DNA of 9,186 nt, from NCBI GenBank assembly GCA_900555105.1, contig USJP01000036.1:1-9186 (forward strand), written 5' to 3'. The first letter of the stretch is position 1; every line of letters begins with the position of its first letter. Origin of the DNA: an uncultured Coriobacteriaceae bacterium (GTDB taxonomy: Bacteria > Actinomycetota > Coriobacteriia > Coriobacteriales > UMGS124). Of the stretch, positions 1-5,786 are shown one piece after another. Below the pieces are notes generated by a model. It worked only from the letters and a program-made list of their open reading frames with translations. It did no database searches and had not been told where the DNA came from. A program made the translations under genes and the position numbers.

Positions 1-55
1 CCCCCCATGGCGATATCCGCGTCGTCCCTGCCTGGAGATGGACGTTGGAAAAGAC
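1..55 (+). repeat. Direct repeat, copy 1 of 2 (ATPase gene 3' end)
   Basis: These 55 bases match 2898-2952 without a mismatch. The match may extend left beyond the window. It stops at the last codons, just before the two stop codons, and similarity resumes in the right arm of the hairpin (98-114 equals 2990-3006, 17 bases). Confidence 0.9.
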
Positions 56-62
56 CACCTAA
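1..62 (+). CDS. 3' end of an AAA_14/DUF4143-type ATPase gene (partial)
   Basis: The window opens inside a gene whose last codons read PHGDIRVVPAWRWTLEKTT and then TAA at 60-62. The first 55 bases are identical, base for base, to the 3' end of the complete ATPase gene at 1586-2962 (its bases 2898-2952), in the same reading frame. This is therefore the tail of a paralogous ATPase whose body lies left of the window. Identity at synonymous positions suggests a recent duplication or gene conversion rather than protein-level conservation alone. A hairpin terminator like the one behind the second copy follows nine bases after the stop. The rest of the gene cannot be judged here. Confidence 0.8.
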   Translation, partial: PHGDIRVVPAWRWTLEKTT

Positions 63-70
63 TAAAGGAT

Positions 71-113
71 AAGCCCCGCCTGTCCCGGTTCATTATCGGA
101 ACAGGCGGGGCTT
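71..113. terminator. Bidirectional hairpin terminator between convergent genes
   Basis: A perfect 13-base-pair stem is formed by 71-83 and 101-113, with further C-G pairs inside the loop. It lies between the ATPase end (stop at 60-62) and the convergent minus-strand gene (stop at 175-177). Neither side has a clean run of T; the minus-strand exit is the more T-rich one. A close relative lies at 2966-3005 in the same position of the second module. Confidence 0.75.
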
Positions 114-174
114 GCATGGAGTGGCTTTCGAGCGGGGTTCCTCGAACAGGGCTTATCAAACGAGGGAGTGTAAG

Positions 175-555
175 CTACTCCGAAGGGTTGGAGAGATTGA
201 CGTAAGCTGCGTTCTTGTTCTCATCGCCAATGAGTATGAGATTGGTTCCGTCAAGCTCATAGACGCCTGGCTTAGACTCAGGGGCGTTTTCATTGGAGGA
301 TTCTGCAACCACCGTCTGCCCGTCAAGATGTCCGATGCGTTTGCCTTTATTGGAGAAGATTACTTTCTGCAGGTCGATGCCAGTATCGCTTGCGCCAGGA
401 TATGCGGCGCGCCCATAGTGCTGCCCCTCATAGACAACCGAGTCGGGAAACTCGGAGCTTTGCGAGAACGTGTGGAAGAGAATGAGACCTCCCACGATGA
501 GAAATAGCAGAAGTCCAATGACCGCAATTCGTGTTTCGAAGCTAGAGGGTTTCAT
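175..555 (-). CDS. Small membrane-anchored extracytoplasmic protein, function unknown
   Basis: A 126-residue protein starting MKPSSFETR. Residues 10-28 are one strongly hydrophobic helix (AVIGLLLFLIVGGLILF), and the rest is a polar, presumably extracytoplasmic domain of about 95 residues without cysteine. The pattern VVYEGQHYG ... GKRIGHLDG ... GVYELDGTNLILIG resembles the short beta-rich modules of many unnamed exported Gram-positive proteins, but I recognise no named family. A longer frame exists from 615, but the Met at 555 fits directly before the helix and overlaps the end of the upstream gene (stop at 544-542) by 14 bases, which suggests coupled translation. No strong ribosome binding site precedes it. 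The two genes share an operon and probably act together at the cell surface. Confidence 0.72.
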   Translation of the reverse strand: MKPSSFETRIAVIGLLLFLIVGGLILFHTFSQSSEFPDSVVYEGQHYGRAAYPGASDTGIDLQKVIFSNKGKRIGHLDGQTVVAESSNENAPESKPGVYELDGTNLILIGDENKNAAYVNLSNPSE

Positions 556-1165
556 AATTTGTTGCTTGTGCCGGCGGGAGGGCGATGAGCCAATCCCCGG
601 CGGGTGGAGTGACAATAGTTCCGACGGCAGTGATGCGGTACTTGACGCCCTTCGCTAAGCCGCCCTTGGAACCACTGTATGTCAGATATTTCTGATTCTG
701 GCCGGTCTCGACATGACCGAAAACAACGCCACCAGTTGAGCAGTTTGTGATGTTCAGGTAAATAGAAGTAACCGGGCATACAGCAGTGGTGTTAAAACGG
801 GCCACAAACTCGATAGTGTTTTCATAATGGCGGGTGGACAGGGAGCCATATCCATAAACATTAGAGGAACGGGCTGCACCGTCTTGTTCTTCCGCAAAAC
901 CGGTCTTTTCGTTGTCGATGCCGAAAGGCGTGCTATCGACAACGACCTTCTCAATGTCAGAAAGAGAATAGTAGAGCTCGGGATTGGTGAGACGCATTGC
1001 GTCGCCAACAGTGGCTTCGTCGTCAAGGTATCCGAGGGAATCCTCGTCGGCACGGGCGAGGTCGGGAAGGGCGATGGCTGCCAGACCAAGTCCAAATGTA
1101 GCTGAGGCAATGACGAACTGCCTTCTGGAGAAGGGTGCACTATCGGTTCGCTTCAGTGAATCCAT
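542..1165 (-). CDS. Tat-type secreted protein, function unknown
   Basis: A 207-residue protein whose first 41 residues look like a twin-arginine signal peptide: an SRRQFV motif at residues 13-18, a hydrophobic stretch at 19-33, and a likely cleavage after ARA at 37-39 just before DEDS. The mature part has an acidic N-terminal section (residues 40-100) and a threonine-, glycine- and valine-rich C-terminal half (about 115-200) that looks like a beta sandwich, with only two cysteines (130 and 142). I recognise no family. The start at 1165 is chosen because AGGAGG lies five bases upstream; a frame from 1207 is open but lacks this site. It is the first gene of a two-gene operon with the membrane-anchored protein at 555-175, and a good promoter lies at 1240-1267. 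Confidence 0.8.
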   Translation of the reverse strand: MDSLKRTDSAPFSRRQFVIASATFGLGLAAIALPDLARADEDSLGYLDDEATVGDAMRLTNPELYYSLSDIEKVVVDSTPFGIDNEKTGFAEEQDGAARSSNVYGYGSLSTRHYENTIEFVARFNTTAVCPVTSIYLNITNCSTGGVVFGHVETGQNQKYLTYSGSKGGLAKGVKYRITAVGTIVTPPAGDWLIALPPAQATNYETL

Positions 1166-1239
1166 GACGTCCTCCTGCTCAGTTGAGATGGTTTTACATT
1201 CACCCATCTATCGGATAGAAGCGCCGGCGCCACATCTAT

Positions 1240-1267
1240 AGTATACAGTATTGTTAGGAATAGTAAA
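1240..1267 (-). promoter_or_regulatory. Promoter of the first exported-protein operon
   Basis: On the minus strand a -35 box TTTACT (1267-1262) and a -10 box TATACT (1245-1240) are separated by 16 bases. The leader is about 70 bases long and contains the palindrome GCGCCGGCGC at 1221-1230 and the small dyad CTATC-G-GATAG at 1208-1218. On the plus strand AGTATAC at 1240-1246 agrees in six of seven bases with the first half of the AGAATAC-type element seen at the other minus-strand promoters, but the second half does not align well. Confidence 0.55.
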
Positions 1268-1362
1268 CTTTGAAAAGATGACTTTTCTGTGTCTCCAGTT
1301 CCCTTCGTACTTCTCGTGTTTGCCTTCGTTTGCCTGATGCGAAAAGCTTGTGGGTGTGGTGG

Positions 1363-1386
1363 CCTACTCAATCTCGTCTATCATCC
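1363..1386 (-). pseudogene. Possible remnant of a blaI-like 3' end
   Basis: Twenty-two of 24 bases match 3811-3834, the very end of the BlaI-family gene. On the minus strand the piece reads MIDEIE and then a stop, the same as the C-terminus of that repressor. Similarity does not extend clearly to either side, and a stop codon lies just upstream in frame. It could be the scar of a lost repressor gene or of a recombination; chance cannot be fully excluded for so short a match. Confidence 0.35.
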
Positions 1387-1467
1387 ATCAATCGCAATTC
1401 CCAAGCGCCGTCTGCCCCACTTCACCCGGGCGGGCGGTGCTTCCTTTTGTCGGCGAGCGAGCATGTT

Positions 1468-1532
1468 GCTTGAACTGTCACTCAGAATGACAGTTTTTGC
1501 CTAAATTTGTCACTCAGAATGACAGTTCAAGC
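1468..1532. repeat. Nested inverted and direct repeat upstream of the ATPase gene
   Basis: A 20-base unit occurs twice, at 1476-1495 and 1508-1527, with a 32-base period. Each copy is a hairpin with an 8-base-pair stem (AACTGTCA with TGACAGTT in copy 1) around CTCAGAA. In addition 1468-1480 and 1520-1532 are perfect 13-base inverted arms, so the whole block is also one large dyad. The first unit ends in five T. It may be a REP-like element, a double terminator or an operator; the ATPase start lies 54 bases downstream. Confidence 0.75.
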
Positions 1533-1538
1533 TATACT
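1508..1538 (+). promoter_or_regulatory. Putative ATPase promoter
   Basis: TATACT at 1533-1538 directly abuts the right arm of the dyad and is a good -10 box. TGTCAC-like sequence in the second repeat unit (with TTGTCA at 1507-1512) could be the -35 box, but the spacing of 20 bases is longer than usual. If this is the promoter, its spacer is the second repeat hairpin, so the dyad could control it. Confidence 0.35.
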
Positions 1539-1585
1539 GCTTTTATCCATTTGTCTCGCACGGAAGATTTTCATCGAGAGGATGC

Positions 1586-2962
1586 ATGTGCATGACTCAA
1601 CTCAAACCGACGATTCGCCTGCTTATCCACGATTTTCACCAATCGGTCTTGCCGTCGGTTCGAGAGGGTCTCGTTTGCCGCGAGCTGTCGTTAGGGAAGC
1701 CTCTGCAGCCTAAAATCGGCAACCTCGTGAAGGTCGTCACGGGCATGCGTCGCAGCGGCAAGACGTTTCGTCTCTATCAGGCCATTATCGAGCTGCTTGA
1801 CAGCGGTGTTCCCGCGGGGCGCATCTGTTACTTCAACTTTGATGACGAGAGGCTTAAGCCCTATCCTGCCGACATCGTCTCACAGGTGTTGGAGACGTTC
1901 TATGAGCTGAATCCCGAGACGCGTTCCGAAGGGGCATATATTTTCTTCGACGAGGTTCAGGATGTCCCCGGGTGGGAGCTTGCGGCACGCAGGATTGTTG
2001 ACACCGAGAAGGTGACGATGTACTTCACGGGTTCATCGTCTCGTTTGCTTTCCGATGACATCGCGACGGAGTTCAGGGGGCGCTCCATTGCCTACGAGCT
2101 GTTGCCTTACGGGTTTTCGGAATACCTTCAATCAAGAGGATTGGACGTACCGAGGGGGGCTGAGCTAGATTCCAAAACTGTCGCCTCACAGATGAAGGGC
2201 TCCTACCAGGCATTTCTGCTTGAAGGCGGCTTTCCTGCTGTATATGGCCTCGATGAGATGGAACGCGTACAGGTGCTTCAGGGGTATGTCCAATTCACCG
2301 TTGCCCGTGATCTCGTTGAGCGCCATGGTTACGCAAATGCCGCTTTTGTGCGAAACCTTGCCCGCAGCGTCGTGGCGTCTTCTGCCCGAGACTTTTCCAT
2401 CAGTCGCGCTCACAACCAGGGAACATCTTCAGGCTATTCGCCGGGACGCGAAAAGATAGCCGAGATGCTCGATGCCATGGAGGACGCGCATCTGTCTTAC
2501 GGCGTCTACGACTTCTCTCGCTCGCTTCAGCGCAGCCGCCTGCGCGGGTTCAAGGAATATGCCGTGGATACAGGCCTCTTCTATGCCATGAGCCCCGCAA
2601 CCACGGATGGTCTCACGCGTGCCCTTGAGACATCGGTTTACCTCGAGCTGCGTCGCCGCAGGCAAACGGGGAGGCGCGGGGAAGTTTCCATGCTCAAGCT
2701 TCCCAGCGGCAAAGAGGTCGACTTCATCTGGGGTGACGAGGCGTTCGGCACGGCCTTTGACCTTGTGCAAGTCTGTCTCAGCATGGACGACGAGCGTACA
2801 AAAGTGCGTGAAATCTCCGCCCTCGAAGAGGCAATGTCCCTCTTCCCCGGTGCTCGTGCAACAATCGTCACCCTCGACGAATATGGCACTGAAGCCACCC
2901 CCCATGGCGATATCCGCGTCGTCCCTGCCTGGAGATGGACGTTGGAAAAGACTGCCCGATGA
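1586..2962 (+). CDS. AAA_14/DUF4143-type ATPase
   Basis: A 458-residue P-loop ATPase of the widespread ATP-binding/DUF4143 type. Seen in order: Walker A GMRRSGKT at 53-60, Walker B YIFFDEVQ at 118-125, a sensor-like TGSSSRLL at 148-155, the conserved arginine segment EFRGRS near 162-167 with the usual YELLPYGFSEYL after it, a helical middle region, and a C-terminal restriction-nuclease-like fold with KEVDFIW at 376-382 and LVQVC at 393-397. Length and order are normal for the family; its cellular role is unsettled. GAGAGG at 1576-1581 lies close to the ATG at 1586 and nine to ten bases from the ATG at 1592, so 1592 is an equally good start. It is monocistronic, with a paralogue ending at base 62. 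Confidence 0.9.
   Translation: MCMTQLKPTIRLLIHDFHQSVLPSVREGLVCRELSLGKPLQPKIGNLVKVVTGMRRSGKTFRLYQAIIELLDSGVPAGRICYFNFDDERLKPYPADIVSQVLETFYELNPETRSEGAYIFFDEVQDVPGWELAARRIVDTEKVTMYFTGSSSRLLSDDIATEFRGRSIAYELLPYGFSEYLQSRGLDVPRGAELDSKTVASQMKGSYQAFLLEGGFPAVYGLDEMERVQVLQGYVQFTVARDLVERHGYANAAFVRNLARSVVASSARDFSISRAHNQGTSSGYSPGREKIAEMLDAMEDAHLSYGVYDFSRSLQRSRLRGFKEYAVDTGLFYAMSPATTDGLTRALETSVYLELRRRRQTGRRGEVSMLKLPSGKEVDFIWGDEAFGTAFDLVQVCLSMDDERTKVREISALEEAMSLFPGARATIVTLDEYGTEATPHGDIRVVPAWRWTLEKTAR
2898..2952 (+). repeat. Direct repeat, copy 2 of 2 (ATPase gene 3' end)
   Basis: Identical over 55 bases to 1-55. It encodes the C-terminal residues from PHGDIRVV to LEKT. After it the two copies diverge at the last codons (AR then stop here, T then stop in copy 1) and converge again in the right arm of the terminator. 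Confidence 0.9.
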
Positions 2963-2965
2963 GCC

Positions 2966-3005
2966 AAGCCCCGCTTGCCCCAGTGCACTGGAACAGGCGG
3001 GGCTT
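2966..3005. terminator. Bidirectional hairpin terminator between convergent genes
   Basis: Bases 2966-2977 pair with 2994-3005 (12 pairs, one of them G-U). The loop holds the palindrome CCAGTGCACTGG at 2980-2991. It sits four bases after the ATPase stop and 13 bases after the stop of the convergent 29-residue protein, so it can serve both. The right arm and its flank are identical to those of the hairpin at 71-113. Confidence 0.75.
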
Positions 3006-3018
3006 GATCTTCATGAGC

Positions 3019-3108
3019 CTATCGGCGCTTGTTGATTGCCTTGACAATGTAATAGACAATCAATCCGACCATGATTGCCGCAGCAAGGATAGAAATTTCG
3101 GGTGGCAT
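3019..3108 (-). CDS. 29-residue single-helix membrane microprotein
   Basis: A short open frame reads MPPEISILAAAIMVGL and continues IVYYIVKAINKRR before TAG at 3021-3019. Residues 5-22 are a hydrophobic helix and the tail is basic (K23, K27, R28, R29), which by the positive-inside rule predicts an outside N-terminus and a cytoplasmic C-terminus. Its ATG begins two bases after the stop of the DUF5626-like gene, so translation is probably coupled; there is no separate strong ribosome binding site. The bidirectional terminator follows at once. The helix, basic tail and tight spacing make a real gene likely although it is far below usual size limits. Function unknown; a membrane partner or immunity partner of the secreted protein is possible. 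Confidence 0.68.
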   Translation of the reverse strand: MPPEISILAAAIMVGLIVYYIVKAINKRR

Positions 3109-3110
3109 TT

Positions 3111-3656
3111 CTAGTCCGCATGTGTGTGAAGGGTGCTGCCTTCCATTTGCGCCCAAAGGGTGACAGATTTCGAGCCTACACCAGCCAAGTAATCGAACCC
3201 AATGTCATATACGGCGCGTGCTCCAACAAAGTAGAGATTGGCGCTTGTCACGGTGCACAAGAACGAGGTGTATGACTGACCCCAAGCGGTCTTGATGGTG
3301 TTGTTGACGATGTTGACATAAAACTCGCGTTCAATGAGGGGAGATGGATAATAAATCCTCCAGACGCCCGACGCATTGTTGTAGTACCAATCACCACAGG
3401 GTGCAGTGTCATCCACCGGAGATATGTACTCGAGTTCAATGCGGGCGACAGTTCCATCTTCAAGTGTTATCTCTTGAGATTGGTTGCAATGGTTGGTGAG
3501 ATCAAATACAAAGTCAACGGAAGGGAACTCGGTGCTTTGAGCCATGTCGGCTTCTTCAGCTTTGGCGACGGATGCTCCTGAACCGATGGCGGTTGAGATG
3601 ATGCCCAAACAGGCACACTTAATCAAAGATCTACGATCGATGTGCAAGGTATTCAT
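3111..3656 (-). CDS. Tat-type secreted DUF5626-like protein
   Basis: A 181-residue protein with a twin-arginine type signal: DRRSLIK at residues 7-13, a hydrophobic stretch at 14-30 and a likely cleavage after AKA (31-33). The mature part follows the pattern I associate with DUF5626: VDFVFDLT at 47-54, QEITLEDGTVARIEL at 61-75, GVWRIYYPSP at 97-106, FYVNIVNNTIKTAWG at 112-126, a TVTSANL segment and a closing SVTLWAQMEG. That domain is of unknown function and found in secreted proteins of Gram-positive bacteria. GGGAGGT five bases before ATG fixes the start. It is followed two bases later by the 29-residue membrane protein. A strong promoter (3714-3741) carries a BlaI-type operator, so it may belong to the neighbouring repressor's regulon. 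Confidence 0.8.
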   Translation of the reverse strand: MNTLHIDRRSLIKCACLGIISTAIGSGASVAKAEEADMAQSTEFPSVDFVFDLTNHCNQSQEITLEDGTVARIELEYISPVDDTAPCGDWYYNNASGVWRIYYPSPLIEREFYVNIVNNTIKTAWGQSYTSFLCTVTSANLYFVGARAVYDIGFDYLAGVGSKSVTLWAQMEGSTLHTHAD

Positions 3657-3693
3657 TGAGTACCTCCCATGCTTCGAAGAGATTGATTATGGC

Positions 3694-3705
3694 AACACCG
3701 GTGTT
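3694..3705. promoter_or_regulatory. 12-base palindrome at the transcription start of the DUF5626-like gene
   Basis: AACACCGGTGTT is a perfect palindrome placed about 9 to 20 bases after the -10 box, close to the expected transcript start. A repressor site there would block transcription. No matching regulator can be named from this window. Confidence 0.4.
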
Positions 3706-3713
3706 TGATAGAG

Positions 3714-3741
3714 AGAATATCATACAGAATACGAATGTCAA
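3714..3741 (-). promoter_or_regulatory. Promoter of the DUF5626-like gene
   Basis: On the minus strand a consensus -35 box TTGACA (3741-3736) and a -10 box TATTCT (3719-3714) are separated by 16 bases. The leader is about 50 bases. The operator-like element at 3726-3739 covers part of the -35 box and the spacer. Confidence 0.7.
3726..3739. promoter_or_regulatory. BlaI-type operator, site c
   Basis: AGAATACGAATGTC agrees in 13 of 14 bases with the element at 8119-8132. It overlaps the -35 box of the DUF5626-like gene, a position typical for repression. Confidence 0.55.
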
Positions 3742-3811
3742 CTATTTAAGCATACCTATCTTTCCTTTGCGTGCGCGAGTGTAAGGAGCCGGAGTGTAAC
3801 GGTGATGAGAC

Positions 3812-4174
3812 TTACTCAATCTCGTCAATCATCCGGCGCAGTTCGGCGATGTCCTCCGAGGTCATCTCACCATGGGAGACCAGGGCAGAGACGAGTTTTG
3901 AGGCAGAACCGTCAAACACCGTGTTTATCAGCTTCTTTGTCTCCCCAAGTCGCATCTCATCGGGGTCGACGATGCTGCGGCAGACAAAGCCGGGGTCCTC
4001 TCGCTCAATTGCGCGCTTCTCAATGCAGCGGTGGATGAGGGCGTACACGGCCCCTCGCGTGTAGCCAAACTCACCGTTCATCTCGGTAAATATCTGTTTG
4101 GCGCTGGCCTGCCCGCCGTTGCGCCAGATGATTGCCATGACCTTGAGCTCAAGATCGGATAACGATGGTTGCAT
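3812..4174 (-). CDS. BlaI/MecI/CopY-family transcriptional repressor
   Basis: A 120-residue protein, the normal length of BlaI/MecI repressors. The N-terminal winged helix is clear: LSDLELKVMAIIWRNGG (5-21), AKQIFTEMN (25-33), and a recognition helix YTRGAVYALIHRCIEKRAI (38-56) followed by the wing. The C-terminal dimerisation helices run from about 73 to 120, ending RRMIDEIE. Family members bind TACA/TGTA dyads as dimers and are cleaved in the dimerisation part when the partner M56 sensor is activated. The start at 4174 is preceded by GGGAG/GAGGG; a frame to 4201 is open but has no better site. It lies 46 bases behind the M56 gene, the reverse of the more usual repressor-first order. No terminator is evident after it. 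Confidence 0.92.
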   Translation of the reverse strand: MQPSLSDLELKVMAIIWRNGGQASAKQIFTEMNGEFGYTRGAVYALIHRCIEKRAIEREDPGFVCRSIVDPDEMRLGETKKLINTVFDGSASKLVSALVSHGEMTSEDIAELRRMIDEIE

Positions 4175-4210
4175 ATCCCTCTCCCTTATACCATATGCCA
4201 TGCGATGACG

Positions 4211-4229
4211 GCCGCATATCCTATGCGGC
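4211..4229. other. Hairpin over the M56 stop codon
   Basis: GCCGCAT (4211-4217) and ATGCGGC (4223-4229) form a perfect 7-base-pair stem with a 5-base loop. The stop codon of the M56 gene (4223-4221) lies in it. No T-run follows on the minus strand, so it is not a classical terminator; it could set the ratio of sensor to repressor mRNA by partial termination, processing or pairing. Confidence 0.5.
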
Positions 4230-5660
4230 GCAAAATGTGGGTGCGACCTCCGTCTTCAAGAATTCCAACGAATCCATATCCGGGTTTCCTCCCGTGCTTA
4301 GTTGCCAGGCATTGACCAGGGGAATAGAGCTATCCCATTTGGGCAGCTCGGAAACCGAGTCGCTGTAGTCGAAACCCCATAGGGTGTAGTTCGAACCATA
4401 ATGAGTCGTGGCTTCAATAATCATCATGTTGCCTGCATCTTCTTGGAGATAATCACCGACCTGCCCGAATGCAACAAGAGGGTGCGTTTCCTGGCCAAGA
4501 GGGAAGACCATGGTGACGCTTGAGCCATCTGTGGTCTTCGCGGTGCTGACGGCCACCTTTTCATGCCAGGCTTCGGGCAGATTGACGCATCCGGCATCAG
4601 TGCGTATGTCCCACGGGTTGTTGCTGCTAGCGATTCCAGTTGTGGAGAGGGCCAGGGCAAGGAGGAGCGCAGTCGAACATTTAGCGAAGGAGGGCACATC
4701 AATATGCTGAGAAGTCCTTCTCATCGCACCGATTCGAGTAGCAAGCAGAGGGGCAGCACCGGAAGAAAAAGCAGCGATATCCATGTGATTGGCACTACCT
4801 GATGTTGACGCGAAACGAAGAAGGAGGCTGGCATATGAGCGCTTATGCGAGGGGGCAAGAAACCAGGCGACAGTCTCGTCGCAGGTCAACTCTATATCTT
4901 GATTGGCAAGCTTGCGCATAGCCCAGACGAGCGGGTTGAACCAGAAGCAACAGCAGGCAAGCGTGAGGAGAAACTTGAAGAGGGCATCCCGCCGGTGGAT
5001 GTGCGTCAGCTCATGCTCAACGATATGGAGCTTCTGATGTTTGGAAAGGCTTGCAGTGCCGACCGGCAAGAGAACGACGGGGAAAATGAATCCATAGGTG
5101 ACGGGGCTCTTCAAATTGTCGGCCCAGAACAGCCTAGCGCGTGTCGGAGCGGTTTGCAGCTCACGGGTGGACCAAAAGGTCGCTTTATTGGTAAGCAAGC
5201 TTAGGAAAGCTTTAGCGCGAATCAGAATAAGACGTCTGTGTTGCAGTTCGAATTTCTGGGCGCATGCGCAGATGTCCTGATCGTCGATTGGGCCGATTGC
5301 CGGATGCGAACGAACCCAGCGTTGATGGTTTACAAGGTGGACGGTCAAAGCGAGAAGTGCATCGGTCGCCCAGATTCCAAGCACAGCATGTCCAATTGGC
5401 GTGGCGAGCCACGATGCTCCTAGCTGTGCCAGGGAGTGCGCGGGGGTCTCGTGTGGGACAAATGTGCCTTGGCTGCTTTGGAATGCGATTAAAACGGCAG
5501 GCAACGACAAGGGGAAAGGGAGAAGGAGGCGGATGAGAGCAGCATACCAGAGCAACATGATATGACGGTATTGAACGCGGTCAATCAGGAGCGCTCGGGC
5601 GAGGAAAATGGCAAGAAGGAAAAAGGAATCTTGGATTAAGAGCGGGATAACTGATTCCAT
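4221..5660 (-). CDS. M56-family (BlaR1-like) zinc metalloprotease sensor
   Basis: A 479-residue multi-helix membrane protein. N-terminal hydrophobic helices lie near 8-26, 33-62 and 89-111, followed by a cytoplasmic section. Then come SPVTYGFIFPVVLLP (185-199), the zinc site HELTH at 216-220 within VEHELTHIHRRD, a helix FKFLLTLACCCFWFNPLVW (228-246), and the third ligand Glu257 in ELTCDE. A final helix at about 329-345 leads to an outside C-terminal domain of roughly 130 residues. All catalytic residues are present. That domain is not a penicillin-binding (transpeptidase) domain: there is no SxxK or KTG. The signal it reads is unknown. By family knowledge the sensor triggers loss of the BlaI-type repressor encoded just downstream. 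The start at 5660 follows a GAGGGGGT site; a frame to 5687 is open. Confidence 0.9.
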   Translation of the reverse strand: MESVIPLLIQDSFFLLAIFLARALLIDRVQYRHIMLLWYAALIRLLLPFPLSLPAVLIAFQSSQGTFVPHETPAHSLAQLGASWLATPIGHAVLGIWATDALLALTVHLVNHQRWVRSHPAIGPIDDQDICACAQKFELQHRRLILIRAKAFLSLLTNKATFWSTRELQTAPTRARLFWADNLKSPVTYGFIFPVVLLPVGTASLSKHQKLHIVEHELTHIHRRDALFKFLLTLACCCFWFNPLVWAMRKLANQDIELTCDETVAWFLAPSHKRSYASLLLRFASTSGSANHMDIAAFSSGAAPLLATRIGAMRRTSQHIDVPSFAKCSTALLLALALSTTGIASSNNPWDIRTDAGCVNLPEAWHEKVAVSTAKTTDGSSVTMVFPLGQETHPLVAFGQVGDYLQEDAGNMMIIEATTHYGSNYTLWGFDYSDSVSELPKWDSSIPLVNAWQLSTGGNPDMDSLEFLKTEVAPTFCAA

Positions 5661-5709
5661 ATGAGAGCCACCCCCTCGGATAAACATGATAGAACCAACT
5701 GGTATCTGT

Positions 5710-5738
5710 AGAATACAACGCTATTCCCGATTGGTGAA
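5710..5738 (-). promoter_or_regulatory. Promoter and weak BlaI-type operator of the M56-BlaI operon
   Basis: On the minus strand TTCACC (5738-5733) and TATTCT (5715-5710) are 17 bases apart. The -10 box lies inside an element AGAATACAACGCTA (5710-5723, plus strand) that agrees in 11 of 14 bases with the operators at the ABC operon. This would allow autoregulation, as is usual for this repressor family, but the second half-site is degenerate. Confidence 0.45.
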
Positions 5739-5786
5739 GCCCAGTTACTCCACATCCGGCAGGCCGGCATGTCCTCTCAAACAGAA

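Larger units (their letters stand above)
1166..1585. other. Intergenic region between divergent operons
   Basis: These 420 bases separate the divergent exported-protein operon and the ATPase gene. They hold the minus-strand promoter (1240-1267), a short remnant resembling the 3' end of a blaI-like gene (1363-1386) and a nested inverted and direct repeat (1468-1532) just before the ATPase. Open frames across 1289-1504 have no ribosome binding site and no protein-like composition, so I do not call a gene in them. Confidence 0.6.

Noticed and set aside
1289..1504. Plus-strand open frame of 71 codons in the intergenic region
   Set aside because: Its cysteine- and arginine-rich product runs into the repeat block and no ribosome binding site precedes it.
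1468..1532. CRISPR array or insertion-sequence end
   Set aside because: There are only two repeat units with a 12-base gap, which is no spacer array, and no transposase or target duplication is visible.
2429..2905. Minus-strand open frame of 158 codons inside the ATPase
   Set aside because: It is antisense to clear ATPase motifs and has no start signals; a shadow frame.
4845..5204. Plus-strand open frame of 119 codons inside the M56 gene
   Set aside because: It lies opposite the conserved M56 zinc-site coding sequence and shows no protein-like features.
4221..5660. Beta-lactam resistance locus
   Set aside because: The sensor lacks a penicillin-binding domain and no beta-lactamase or PBP2a-like gene is present, so only the regulatory architecture is shared.
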